Below, one piece after another: positions 9,235 through 19,700 of a stretch of DNA of 64,000 nt (position 1 is its first letter; each line of letters starts with the position of its first letter). The position numbers were made by a program, and so were the translations under genes. The notes under the pieces were generated by a model. That model was given only the letters and a program-made list of their open reading frames with translations, ran no database searches and had not been told where the DNA came from. The stretch is from Gammaproteobacteria bacterium (GTDB lineage: Bacteria; Pseudomonadota; Gammaproteobacteria; Arenicellales; JAANXG01): the NCBI GenBank assembly GCA_024638505.1, contig JAHEKE010000001.1, forward strand, positions 186,001-250,000, read 5' to 3'.

Positions 9235-10306
9235 GACTGGCCTCTCCCTGCTTGCTCAGCTGGCTCATCTGCTCAAGGTATGCTTTGGGCAGGGTCTCGT
9301 ACAAACAGTCAAAAATGGTATGGGGAGGACGAGGCGGCGTGTCCAGGTATTCTTTAGTTGCTGCTTCGACATCTGCCCCCACCTCTGACAGCAGCTGTTC
9401 ATCCTGCTCCTCGCTCCACGCATGCTGTTCGACCAAATATTTCTTCAAGCGCATAATCGGGTCGCGCTTTCTCTGCTGGTCTACTTCCTCTTGTTGACGG
9501 TAGCGGCTGGCATCATCCGCGGTGGTATGATCTCGCATGCGGTAGGTTACAGCTTCCAGCACGGTTGGGCCGCCACCGCTGCGGGCCTTTCGCAGTGCTT
9601 GATCCATCCGATCGTATACTGCGATCACATCATTGCCATCGCACTGTTCGCCGGGGATTCCAGCGGCGATCGCTTTTTGCGCCATGGTCTGGCACACGCT
9701 TTGTTTGGAGCGTGGCAGAGAAATAGCCCACTGATTATTGACTACTACGAACACACAGGGCAGGTTCCATACCCCGGCGGCGTTCAGTCCTTCATAGAAA
9801 TCACCTTTGGAAGTTGCGCCGTCGCCACACACCGCCACCGCGACGCGCGCCTGCTTTCGATATTTGAACGCATAAGCTGCCCCCGCCGCATGTGGAATCT
9901 GGGTCGCTATTGGAATGCACACGGGGAAATCATCAGGCACCCTGGAAAAATTCATTCCACTTTCGTTGCCTCCCCAGTAAGTGAAGATTTCAGTCATGCT
10001 GACCCCGCGGGCAAAATACACTCCATGCTCGCGATAGGTCGGAAACAGCACATCTTCACGCCGCATCGCTCTGCCGAGTCCAATCATGGAGGCTTCCTGA
10101 CCCTCAGACGAGGCATAGGTTCCCATACGCCCGGTCCTTTGCAGGACCACCGCCTTTTGATCAAATAACCTGGTAAGTACCATCTCACGGTAGAAAGGAA
10201 TCAAATCGGCGGCATTCTGGGCGAAGCTCGGTAATTCTGCTACCACCTGGCTGTCCGCGTTAAGATACTGAAAGTATTCGACTTCGAAACTGGCGACTTT
10301 TTTCAT
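9227..10306 (-). CDS. pdhA: Pyruvate dehydrogenase-type E1 component, alpha subunit
   Basis: Translation probably starts at the ATG at 10306 (MKKVASFEVEYFQYLNADS), giving 359 residues; an open extension to 10363 has no family similarity. The TPP motif begins GDGATSKGDFYEGLNAAG and ends VVVNNQWAIS, the GDG...NN spacing of the family. TYRMRDHTTADDASRYR carries the phosphorylation-loop-like segment. It acts with the overlapping E1-beta gene in oxidative decarboxylation of a 2-oxoacid, feeding acyl groups to E2-lipoate. The gene start faces the divergent small gene at 10386. Confidence 0.92.
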   Translation of the reverse strand: MKKVASFEVEYFQYLNADSQVVAELPSFAQNAADLIPFYREMVLTRLFDQKAVVLQRTGRMGTYASSEGQEASMIGLGRAMRREDVLFPTYREHGVYFARGVSMTEIFTYWGGNESGMNFSRVPDDFPVCIPIATQIPHAAGAAYAFKYRKQARVAVAVCGDGATSKGDFYEGLNAAGVWNLPCVFVVVNNQWAISLPRSKQSVCQTMAQKAIAAGIPGEQCDGNDVIAVYDRMDQALRKARSGGGPTVLEAVTYRMRDHTTADDASRYRQQEEVDQQRKRDPIMRLKKYLVEQHAWSEEQDEQLLSEVGADVEAATKEYLDTPPRPPHTIFDCLYETLPKAYLEQMSQLSKQGEASHE

Positions 10307-10385
10307 GGTTAGCATATTTTGGGGTGTGCAACGGCATTTAATATTATATGCATTGCACTGCAAGAACTATTGCGCATAATTTTCA

Positions 10386-10763
10386 TTGGAAACGGATTTG
10401 AAAAGCCCGGCCACAGCCAGCACCAATTGCACCCGCGTTGTCGGGGTTTATGCCTACTCCAAGCCTGGGAAAGTGTTTCTGTACGAAGAGGCTTGCGTCG
10501 TCGGCGGATCGGAGGGGCTCATGAAAAAGTACCTGGCTTTGCTCACGGGCGATATCGTTAATATGAAAATAAGCAAAATAAGATTCGGGTTAATCCATGA
10601 TGGCCTGGAAGCGGGCGCGGTCTATGCGTTTGATCGCTTATCTTATCAACGTTTTTACCCGCTGGCCCGACAAGCGGGCATTGATGACCTCGATGGATTC
10701 CCCAGTACCAGTACAGCGCCCGATGATCTGCATTTAATGAAGGTTAAGCTGAAGCAGAGCTGA
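10386..10763 (+). CDS. Conserved small protein of unknown function
   Basis: This is a 125-residue protein I cannot name. The region from about residue 18 (VVGVYAYSKPGKVFLYEEA) to 100 has ordinary protein-like composition. A distinctive block, MKISKIRFGLIHDGLEAGA followed by VYAFDRLSYQRFYPLARQA, looks like a conserved domain. No signal peptide, helix anchor or metal motif is seen. It is divergent from pdhA with about 80 bp between starts. It sits 21 bp before a broken GNAT gene. An overlapping frame (10319-10561) was dismissed in its favour. The start may be slightly downstream. Confidence 0.6.
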   Translation: METDLKSPATASTNCTRVVGVYAYSKPGKVFLYEEACVVGGSEGLMKKYLALLTGDIVNMKISKIRFGLIHDGLEAGAVYAFDRLSYQRFYPLARQAGIDDLDGFPSTSTAPDDLHLMKVKLKQS

Positions 10764-10784
10764 CCAGACATCATCGCGCACCCC

Positions 10785-11196
10785 ATGCCGTACACCGTCA
10801 TTCAGCACATACCATCGCCCGACGATTACGTGAGACTTTTACGCAGCATCGGTTTTATCGGCGGATCACGACGAGCCGGCTCAGATCTGTTCAAGCAACA
10901 GCCTTTTCTCGATGGTAGCGCTGCACTTGAGGAGCGCTATCGGCATGGGTCGGATTATTGGCGACGGTGGCCGCTACTTCGTACTGGGAGACATCGCGGT
11001 ATATCCGCAACACCAGAGAAAGGGGGTGGGCACGCAAATCATGGATGCGCTGATGGACTATATCGAGGAGAACTCGCCACCCAAGTCCCACATCAGCCTG
11101 ACGGCGTCGAGTGCAGCCGCGGAATTCTTTGCCCGCTATGGCTTTAAGGCCGTTCGGATGATGCAGCAAACCGCAATGCACTTTGCAGTTCGCTGA
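10785..11196 (+). pseudogene. GNAT N-acetyltransferase broken by a frameshift
   Basis: The reading begins at the ATG at 10785 (MPYTVIQHIPSPDDYVRLLR). It must shift frame near 10860, after SIGFI, to join the downstream frame: SSNSLFSMVAL, then GMGRIIGDGGRYFVLGDIAV, YPQHQRKGVGTQIMDALMDY and the tail AAAEFFARYGF. The second part is a textbook GNAT acetyl-CoA-binding core (QHQRKGVG). Neither frame alone encodes the whole fold. A one-base indel explains it, whether a real lesion or a sequencing or assembly error. It lies 24 bp before the acyl-CoA synthetase-like gene. Confidence 0.8.
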
Positions 11197-11220
11197 ATTT
11201 ACAAAGCGCATTCCCCGTCT

Positions 11221-13317
11221 GTGCCCCGCGCCGCCCGCCCCGTGTCCTTAGACCTGAAGCGACTGGATAAGCTGCTGGCGCCGGCAAGCGTTGCGGTCAT
11301 TGGCGCCTCCCGCAGAATTGGGTCCCTCGGCTTCGACACCGTTGAAATGCTATTGCGCGGCGGGTTTGCAGGTGACGTCTATCCGGTCAACCCCAGTTAT
11401 GAAACCATACTCGGTTTGCCCTGTTACCCCGACCTCAACAGCATTGAAAAACCGGTTGACCTTGCCGTTCTGTGCATTGCCGCCAAGCGGCTCGAGGATT
11501 ACGTGGAGCGGGCGATCAACGCCCGAGCCGGAGCCCTGGTCATCACCGCCAACGCCGTTGTGGAAAAAGATACCTCCCCCACTCTTGCCGCCCGTTTAGC
11601 ACAGCGGTGTGCCGATGCAGGCATCCCGGTCTGTGGACACAACGCCATGGGATTTTACAACAACGACCGCAATCTGCGGGTGTGTGGTTTCTCCGCGCCG
11701 GATGAGGGCGTACGCGGTAACATCGCCTTCATCACGCAGTCAGGCTCGGTATTCAGCACGCTTGCGCACAATGATCCTCAGCTCAAGTTTAACCTGGCCA
11801 TAACCACGGGCTGCGAAACGGTGACCACGGTAGCCGATTACATGCTTTACGCGCTGGATCAACCCACCACCCGCGTTATAGGCCTATATCTGGAGACCGT
11901 GCGTAAACCGGAGCTTTTTACAGCGGCGCTTAAACAAGCCGCGCTGCAAGGTGTGCCCATAGTTGCCATGAAGGTAGGACGCAGCAAATTGGGGGCGAAG
12001 TTTGCCTTGAGCCACAGCGGTGGTCTGGCGGGCGACGATGACGCCTTGCAGGCGGTATTCGACCGCTACGGCGTGATTCGCACCAAAAGTCTGGACGAGA
12101 TGGTCAACACCATGTTGTTGCACAACTACTGCGCCACCGTGCCCCCCGGCGGCCTGGTAGTGATTGCAGATTCGGGAGGAGAACGCAACCTGGTGGCCGA
12201 CGAGGCAGAACATGTGGGTATTGCCTTCGCCCAATTGTCACCGTCAACGATGGACGCGCTAGCGGCGGTCCAGGAGGTTGGACAGGAAGCGGCAAACCCG
12301 CTTGATCCTTGGGGGACCGGCCTCGAGTTTGAACGTATTTTCGGCGAGTCTATGGCGATCATGATGGCCGACGACAACGCCGCGCTCGGGGTGATGAGCC
12401 AGGACCTGCGTGACGGTTACTTTCTCACCAACGGCTGCCTCGAGGCCATCGACATCGCCCGGGCACAGACGGACAAACCGCTCGCATTCATGACTAATTT
12501 CAGCGGCACGCGCAGGAGCGCCACAACCAAGGCGCTGAACGATCGTGCCATCCCGGTGATGTCAGGAACGCGAGATGCGCTGCACGCGGTACGAAACTTT
12601 CTCAACTATCGGGATTATACCTACCTTCCCGGCAAGGCGTCTTTACCGGAGACAATCAAGGACATCGACCTGGCCCAAGTCAGCGGTGTACTGCAGGAGT
12701 ACGATGCTCTACGCCTGCTGGCCGGCGCCGGCATACCGACGGTTACCACTTATGCCATCCGCAGTGCAAATGAGCTCGACTTAATAGCGGCCCAGCTTAC
12801 CTACCCAGTGGTATTAAAGACCGCCGAGCGTGGCGTGCTGCATAAGTCGGATGTAGGTGGCGTCGTGCTCGCTATCGATAACTATGGTGTCCTGCTCAAA
12901 GCGTACCGGCGGATAAGTGATCGACTCGGCCCGCTGGCGCTCATCCAGCCAATGATGCGCGGCGGTTGCGAACTCATTCTAGGGATGAAAACCGATGACG
13001 CTTTCGGCGCCCTGGTTATCGTTGGTGCCGGCGGCACGCTGGCCGAATACCTCAAGGACAGCTTTACCATCATGCCCGACGCCCCGGAGCAAGAGGTGGT
13101 AAACAAAATTGAACGCTTGCGAGTTTACCCCATCCTGCAAGGGGTACGCGGTACGCAGCCGATCAAGCTTGACCTGCTGATTGACACCATCTTACGCTTC
13201 ACCAGTCTTACGCAGGTGCTGGCTGGGGTGGTGCAGGAGATAGATATAAATCCGCTGCACGTCAGCGCGCAGGGCGTGATCGCCCTCGACGCCCTGGTCA
13301 TTGCTAAAGACAGCTAG
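11221..13317 (+). CDS. ADP-forming acetate/acyl-CoA ligase family protein
   Basis: This 698-residue protein starts with GTG. Order: a CoA-binding Rossmann domain (residues about 12-140, SVAVIGASRRIGSLGFDTV), succinyl-CoA-ligase-like domains (about 150-460, with AFITQSGSVFSTLAHND and FALSHSGGLAGDDDALQ), and an ATP-grasp domain (about 480-698, VVLKTAERGVLHKSDVGGV, GAGGTLAEYLKD, EIDINPLHV). This alpha-beta fusion is the ACD layout that interconverts acyl-CoA and acid with ATP/ADP. Relatives carry a C-terminal GNAT domain (Pat/YfiQ protein acetyltransferases); here that domain is absent. A separate, frameshifted GNAT lies just upstream. Substrate unknown. Confidence 0.88.
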   Translation: MPRAARPVSLDLKRLDKLLAPASVAVIGASRRIGSLGFDTVEMLLRGGFAGDVYPVNPSYETILGLPCYPDLNSIEKPVDLAVLCIAAKRLEDYVERAINARAGALVITANAVVEKDTSPTLAARLAQRCADAGIPVCGHNAMGFYNNDRNLRVCGFSAPDEGVRGNIAFITQSGSVFSTLAHNDPQLKFNLAITTGCETVTTVADYMLYALDQPTTRVIGLYLETVRKPELFTAALKQAALQGVPIVAMKVGRSKLGAKFALSHSGGLAGDDDALQAVFDRYGVIRTKSLDEMVNTMLLHNYCATVPPGGLVVIADSGGERNLVADEAEHVGIAFAQLSPSTMDALAAVQEVGQEAANPLDPWGTGLEFERIFGESMAIMMADDNAALGVMSQDLRDGYFLTNGCLEAIDIARAQTDKPLAFMTNFSGTRRSATTKALNDRAIPVMSGTRDALHAVRNFLNYRDYTYLPGKASLPETIKDIDLAQVSGVLQEYDALRLLAGAGIPTVTTYAIRSANELDLIAAQLTYPVVLKTAERGVLHKSDVGGVVLAIDNYGVLLKAYRRISDRLGPLALIQPMMRGGCELILGMKTDDAFGALVIVGAGGTLAEYLKDSFTIMPDAPEQEVVNKIERLRVYPILQGVRGTQPIKLDLLIDTILRFTSLTQVLAGVVQEIDINPLHVSAQGVIALDALVIAKDS

Positions 13318-13616
13318 CGCAGTAACAAGCTAAGAAAGAACGTTCCTTTCACCAGTGTTGCCGCCCTCCAAACGAAGCGGTTTGCGGTTGTTATTCGCCT
13401 GCAACGAGTTAATTCGGCCACGGATGTAAGGTGAGCAAGCAATAAGCTATGATCCCCATTGTCCGATCCGAATGCTATGCATGTCCACTATACCAAGGCC
13501 AATTATCCAGAATTTTTTTCAATCGGTTGGTAACGAACGCTTTGCCAGGAGGAGCTGGTGATGATGCTCTGGTTTGAACCGGTTACTCAGAATTGAACGG
13601 AAACACGGCAGAGCCG

Positions 13617-14651
13617 ATGGCAGAAGGCTCGAGAATCAGAACCACTATCGACTACGAGCAGGAAGGCAAGCAGATATCATTCCTCGCCGTGCCAAACTCA
13701 ACTAATGACTCTGCCTACGGCACAGTCACCATACCGATTGCGCTGTTCAAGAACGGCGTTGGCCCGACCATGCTTCTATCCGGTGGTGTGCATGGAGATG
13801 AGTACGAGGGTCCGGTTGCGCTGATGAACCTGGTGCGCGAACTCAAGCCGGAACTCATTCAGGGCCGCATAATCGTCATCCCCTGTCTGAATCTTCCCGC
13901 CGTGCTGGCTGGCGAGCGCTGTTCGCCTATTGATGGGCTCAATATGAACCGCGTATTTCCGGGCGACCGTGAGGGCACCATAACCCCCATGATTGCGCAT
14001 TATGTCTGCCAAGTGTTGTTACCGATGACCGACGTGCAGGTGGACCTGCACTCGGGTGGGAAAACCCTGGAATATGTTCCCAGCATGAATATGTGGGCCT
14101 GCCCAGATCTGCAGCGTAGGCAAAAAACGTTTGATGCGGTCAAAGCTTTCGGCGCACCGGTAAGCCTGATCGATAAGTTTCTCGATTCCACGGGAATCCT
14201 GAATACGGTGTTCGAGCAGCACGGGATCATGAACTTCGGACCAGAGCTGGGAGGCGCCGGTAGAGTAGATACAGATACCGTTAAGCTCACCAACATTGGC
14301 ATTCTCAATCTACTGCGTCATTTTGGTATGATGGAAGGGAGCGTTGTCACTCCGGAACAGCAGGGCCGGGCGCCGACGCGGCTGGCCGAAGTCCCCGATC
14401 TCGATTCTTATGTCATGAGCCCTGACGCCGGATTATACGAGCCATTCATCAATCTCGGAGACGACGTGGAAAAAGGCATGGCCATCGGACGGGTGCACTA
14501 CCCAGATAATCTCCAGCGCGCACCTTGGGTCATCCAGGCACCGCATTCCGGATTTTTATTGTGCAAACGCCCGCCAGGTCGCGTACAGCGCGGTGACAAC
14601 ATTGCGATTATCGGTCAGAACCTGGATCTGGCGAAGCACGGCCTGAGGTGA
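13617..14651 (+). CDS. Succinylglutamate desuccinylase/aspartoacylase-family deacylase, DoeB-like
   Basis: This zinc-dependent M14-like amidohydrolase is 344 residues from the ATG at 13617; a TTG 24 bp upstream is possible. Zinc ligands are visible in GGVHGDEYEGP (His and Glu) and QVDLHSGGKT (His). SPIDGLNMNRVFPGDREGT and FGPELGGAGRVDTDTV match the family that includes N-acetyl-diaminobutyrate deacetylase DoeB of ectoine breakdown. The C-terminal half is the beta-sandwich typical of these enzymes (HSGFLLCKRPPGRVQRGDN). No other ectoine genes are adjacent, so the substrate is unproven. It is transcribed alone; the preceding 275-300 bp show no recognisable gene. Confidence 0.85.
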   Translation: MAEGSRIRTTIDYEQEGKQISFLAVPNSTNDSAYGTVTIPIALFKNGVGPTMLLSGGVHGDEYEGPVALMNLVRELKPELIQGRIIVIPCLNLPAVLAGERCSPIDGLNMNRVFPGDREGTITPMIAHYVCQVLLPMTDVQVDLHSGGKTLEYVPSMNMWACPDLQRRQKTFDAVKAFGAPVSLIDKFLDSTGILNTVFEQHGIMNFGPELGGAGRVDTDTVKLTNIGILNLLRHFGMMEGSVVTPEQQGRAPTRLAEVPDLDSYVMSPDAGLYEPFINLGDDVEKGMAIGRVHYPDNLQRAPWVIQAPHSGFLLCKRPPGRVQRGDNIAIIGQNLDLAKHGLR

Positions 14652-14835
14652 TCGGATAGTCATAGTGCGCCCATGCTTGATCATGGCGTCAACCCGTCGG
14701 ATCGAAGTCTGCGAATACCACGCTGGTGTAAGTTTGCGGTCCCCACGCGCTGCGGGTGTAGCCGTGTTGGCGATAGGTTGAGACTTCAACGGCAAGCAAA
14801 CACAGCTGGGCTGTAGATTATCCTTATACATCTGC

Positions 14836-16698
14836 ATGCATCTAATTCCGCACCGTCTTCGTTATCTTGTTAACCTGCCCTATTCGTTTGCTCTTCTGCT
14901 CGGCCTGGGTCTAAGCATTCATACCGATCTCGCCGCCCAGGAAGGCAAAGCCAAGGACGTAAAGATAATTCCCGCGGAAGCGCAGGCTGCGAAGCCGGCT
15001 GCATACGGGATCAGATTTAGCGGGACAGAAAACGATCAGATGCTGGCCCTGTTACAGGATACGCTGACTCAACTACGCTCCAGCGAGCGCCCTTATAAGA
15101 CGCTGGCGGGGCTGGAGCGGCGCGTCCAAAGCCACCTCGAGGTACTGCAAAAAACGCTGCGGGCAGAGGGTTACTATGGCGCAACTTTAGACTACAGCCT
15201 GCTAGACGAAACCTCTCCGGTCGAGATTGAGGTCGAACTCGACCTTGGGCCCCGCTATAGCGTCAAACGCTATCGCATCGAGTATACAGGGCCGGCTGCA
15301 TCCGAGGCGAAACCCTCGACCGATCTCGCGGACCTGGGCATACTCCTCGGCGCACCGGCCCGTGCACGGGACGTTGTTGCGGCTGACGGGCTGCTGTTGC
15401 AGTCACTGGGAGATCAAGGCTATCCGCTGGCGGAGATTGTTGAGCGCGAAGTTGTCGTTGATCATGCAGACCACAGCATGTCGGTGACTTTGCACGTCGC
15501 GCCGGGTTCACCGGCGCGTTTCGGCCCGTTAGAAGTTACGGGTTCTCGCAGCGTTGACCCGGAATATATACGCAGCTTCACCCAGTGGGAGGAGGAGGAA
15601 ACCTTCGTTCTCAGCAAACTGCTCACCCTGCGTGACAGACTGCTTGCGACTGGCCTGTTTGAAACGGTGGAAGTAGCAGCAGCCGATAAACTAAACGAAC
15701 GGGACCTGCTGCCGGTAATGGTAGACGTGTCCGAGAGAAAGCATCGCTCCATCGGTCTTGAGATGCACTGGTCGACGGATACGGGGTTGGGCGGTGAGGT
15801 CTTCTGGGAGCACAGAAATTTGTCCGGGAGACAGGAACAGCTCGCCCTCACCGTGAGGCTGGAAGAGATCAAGCAGGAATTTTCCGCCGCGTTCCGCAAA
15901 CCCAGGTTCCTGCTGGAATCTCAGAGCCTGCTGGCTGATGGCACCGGCGGGAACCAGGATACGGATGCGTACCGCGGGCCGCTGGTTGAGTTTTTTACCG
16001 GACTTGAGCGCCAGCTTTCCGACCGGTGGACAGTATCTGGTGGCGTGCCACTGGAATTCAGTAATCTCGAAGATACTCAGGGCACGCGTGACTACCAGCT
16101 GGTGGGGATTGCGCTGCGCGCAGACTACGACTCCACGGATGACGCGCTTGACCCCGGCCGGGGCTCCCGTCTGCGGCTGGAACTGGTGCCACTGGTAGGG
16201 CAGTCCGATGAGACGGTAGGCTTTGTCCAGGGCACCGCAGTCGGCACCGCGTACTTATCGCTTAATGACGACCGTCGGCTAATCCTGGCCGGACGCGCCA
16301 AGCTTGGCAGCGTTGTCGGCGAAAACAGCCCCGATCTGCCCGCCTACCGCCGCTTTTATGCCGGCGGCGGAGCCTCCATTCGCGGCTACAGGTTCCAGAG
16401 CGTGGGACCACTTGCAGCCGACGGTGTACCGCTGGGCGGCCGCTCCCTAGTTGAACTCGGCGCGGAGCTGCGGGTCAAGATAACGCAGACCCTAGGGGGC
16501 GTGGTGTTCCTCGAGGGTGGCAACGTGTACGATGAGCCGGCGCCCGAGTTATCCAGAAGCCTGAGATGGTCAGCTGGATTCGGGTTGCGGTACTTTACGG
16601 CAGTAGGGCCACTGCGGTTGGACTTTGGCTTTCCCCTAGACCGAAGGCCCATCGACGACTTGTTTCAGTTTTACATCAGTGTAGGTCAAGCCTTTTAG
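14836..16698 (+). CDS. tamA: TamA-like outer-membrane assembly protein (BamA/Omp85 family)
   Basis: This 620-residue protein has an N-terminal signal peptide (about residues 1-35), POTRA domains (to about 260, for example LDLGPRYSVKRYRIEYTGP and VTGSRSVDPEYIRSF), then a 16-strand Omp85 barrel. The barrel includes the conserved RRFYAGGGASIRGYRFQ loop and ends in aromatic residues (FYISVGQAF), as expected for Bam-inserted barrels. With TamB it forms an envelope-spanning complex involved in outer-membrane protein insertion or phospholipid transport. tamB follows directly. The order tamA-tamB is conserved in proteobacteria. Confidence 0.95.
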   Translation: MHLIPHRLRYLVNLPYSFALLLGLGLSIHTDLAAQEGKAKDVKIIPAEAQAAKPAAYGIRFSGTENDQMLALLQDTLTQLRSSERPYKTLAGLERRVQSHLEVLQKTLRAEGYYGATLDYSLLDETSPVEIEVELDLGPRYSVKRYRIEYTGPAASEAKPSTDLADLGILLGAPARARDVVAADGLLLQSLGDQGYPLAEIVEREVVVDHADHSMSVTLHVAPGSPARFGPLEVTGSRSVDPEYIRSFTQWEEEETFVLSKLLTLRDRLLATGLFETVEVAAADKLNERDLLPVMVDVSERKHRSIGLEMHWSTDTGLGGEVFWEHRNLSGRQEQLALTVRLEEIKQEFSAAFRKPRFLLESQSLLADGTGGNQDTDAYRGPLVEFFTGLERQLSDRWTVSGGVPLEFSNLEDTQGTRDYQLVGIALRADYDSTDDALDPGRGSRLRLELVPLVGQSDETVGFVQGTAVGTAYLSLNDDRRLILAGRAKLGSVVGENSPDLPAYRRFYAGGGASIRGYRFQSVGPLAADGVPLGGRSLVELGAELRVKITQTLGGVVFLEGGNVYDEPAPELSRSLRWSAGFGLRYFTAVGPLRLDFGFPLDRRPIDDLFQFYISVGQAF

Positions 16699-16700
16699 AT

Positions 16701-19700
16701 TTGAGTATTTTGCAACGTATCCCGCTTCCGGCCAGGGCAATCCTGTTGTGCCTGCTGGGTTCGTTCGTTGTTCTACTGCTGGCGTTTTATCTACTGACGC
16801 AGACAGGGGCGGGCCGTGAATATCTGGCGCGCCTGGTTTCCAGCGGGCTGAGCAGCGCGGACACCATCATTACCATAGGCAAGATCAGCGGACACCTTCC
16901 CGCGCAGATTGAACTACAGGCCATCACAGTTGAAGATCAGCAGGGTAAGTGGCTCACCCTGGATTCTGCCCGCATCGTGTGGTCGCCGCTCGCGCTAATG
17001 CAGGGCCAGGTGAACATCACGGATGCGCGGCTCGACGGCCTGCTGCTTGCACGTCGTCCGGTCAGCGGAAAAGGCCCCGCACCAGATATCCTGACTTCGA
17101 TAACCCATGCGCTTGAACTGCCTTTTTCCTTAAGCCTTAAACAGATGATTGCAGAAAGCGTGGAGCTCGCTGAGCCCGTTTTAGGCGAGCTCCTGCGCGT
17201 CCGATTGAGCGGAAGTGCCGTCGTAACCAAGGGCGGGATAGCGCAAACCGACCTCAGGATTGAAGCCTTACAAGGTGTGCCAGAGTCCATCACGCTCAGT
17301 GCCCGCTTCGACGCGCAGGGCAAGACGCTCAACCTCGACGCCTCGCTGCGCGAGCCCGAGGGCGGTGTTATCGCCCGCGCGCTCAATCTTCCGCATCTAA
17401 TCATCAGCCTCAAGGGTACCGGACCCTTGCATAATTGGCAGGCCCGGCTGGACGCCACAGGGGGGAACACGGCCTCCATACAGGCTGCGGTCAACCTGGA
17501 GCTGAAAAGTGGGAAGCATCGTTTTTCTACTCAAGGGAAAGCAAACATCGCACAGTTAATCAACGCAGCGGAAAAATCTTTACTGCAGGACGTCGTTTCG
17601 TTCGAAGCTGATGCCGACTTTACGGACATCAGTAGAATAGTCATCGAATCCGCGAGATTAACCAGTGAAGCAGGCAGTCTTGAGCTTGCCGGAATTTTAT
17701 CCGAGCGGGACAGCGAATTGCAGGCTGGACTGAGCTTGGCGAATAAGGGGATACGGTGGCTTAACGATTTCAACCCGCCGAACTCGGTGTCCAATCTACT
17801 GCTCAACGCCCGCATCAGCGGCCCAATTCTCAAGCCTCAAATCCAACTGGAATTTGATGCATTGGACCTGACTGCGGCGCAGCTTACTGCTGCTACGCTG
17901 CGGGGACAGCTTAACCTTGAGTTTGAGCGGGTGCTTACCGACGGCATTTTACCAGTGGAGGTCAGGGGCAACGGTGAATTAGACGGTGTCCAATCAGCCC
18001 ATCCCGAGTGGGGTGAGTTGCTGGGCAACCAACTGGCCTTCAACTTACACACGCATGTGGGGAAAGACTCAATCGAAATCAATGAGTTTCAACTGATTGA
18101 AGGTACTGCAACCATTTCCGCAGCGGGACAAATCGGTATTGCACCCCACTCAATGAACCTGGAGCTGAGCGCTGTTGTACCGGACCTGACGCGAATCGGA
18201 ACGTTGCCCGACTCTGTCCTTGCTGGCCGTGCGCTACTGAAGGCGCAAATTCAATCAACCGACCTCACTCGAGGCCTGCAGGCAACGCTGGCAGGCGAAA
18301 TTAGCGATCTGCAGCTGGCTGAACCTGCAGCCAGTGCGTTGACGGGCCCCAGCGTTTTGATTCATGCGGCGGTCGGCCTCGACGCAGAGGGCGCTCTGCA
18401 CGTCACCGATCTGGACTTGCGGGGCGCGGCGATCTCTTTGCAGGGCGACGTTGCACTTCCCCCCGGTCTGGAGACGGTTGAGGCACGATATCACGCCAGG
18501 ATAGAGAATCTTGCGGGCAAATCAGCCGCCGCCCGGGGCATCCTGCTCGAGGGGAAGGTATTCGGGACGTCAGCCAACCCAGAGCTTAGCGGCAAAATAT
18601 TAATCAAACAGGCGAAGTATGATGCTCTGACATTTGGCGCAACCCGCGTCGACTACGGCGTTGATCAGATCACGTCCAGCCCTGAAGGGTATGTGTCGAT
18701 CTCCGTGGAAGAGTCCGCATGGGGCGCGATCAGCGCTGAATCAAGATTTACCGTTGAAGATTTTACGACCGTCAGGCTCTACGGCTTGCAGCTGAACAGC
18801 GGCGAATCCAGGGCGGAGGGAGAACTGTCGATCACGATTAACTCCGGTCTGGTGGAGGGCCGCGTTAAGGGTCATATCAGCGATCTTAATCGGTGGGAGG
18901 CGGTGGCAGAGCGTAATCTTGCCGGCCAGCTAACATTCGACATTGCATTACGGGAGGACCGTGCCGAACAAATCGCTGACGTTAAATTGAGGGCAAAAGA
19001 TATAGTCATTGCGCTCGATTCTTCAACCCGCGTCAGCTCGAAAAAACTCAAGGCAGAGGCAACAATCCGCGATGTCTTCTCCGCGCCACGGGGCAACCTG
19101 GCCATCGAAGCAGAGGAATCTGTACTCGGCGATGCTGACCTCACCAGGTTACTACTCGAGGTCGAGCTGCCCGACGCGCAGCGCGCCGACCTCAATCTCA
19201 CGCTCAGCGGCGACCTGCACGGCCCGCTCGAGATCAGCGCCGGTGGGCAGATTACCTGGCCGGGAAAAGAGGTGAGCGTGGCGCTACAAAACCTGCGTGG
19301 ACAGATTTCCGGGCAACCGATGCAATTGCTGCAGCCGGCGCAGCTGCTATTTGGCCCGGGGCAGCTGTCCGTTGACCAGCTGCAGCTGCTTATAGGCGCA
19401 GCAAAAATTCTTGCCGATGGCGGCATCAATGCCGATGCCGTTGAACTCGACGTTGAGGTAAGCCGCCTGAAGCTGGAGCAATTCGCCATCAATCGCGCTG
19501 CGCCCGGACTAAAGGGCACGCTTTCCGGCGTAATGCGTGTGCGCGGATCCCGCACTGCGCCCACTGGACAGGCGGAGCTCGAGCTCACCGATTTGTACCT
19601 GACGGTACCGGCAGAACTGGCGGGGCTTGACGGATCGCTGAGTGGTACCTGGCGGGATAACCGTTTGTCTATCAAGGGAGAGCTGAGCGGACTGTCCGCT

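Noticed and set aside
16566-16700. Upstream extension of tamB
   Set aside because: It overlaps the last 130 bp of tamA, including its conserved barrel end, and has no signal or family similarity.
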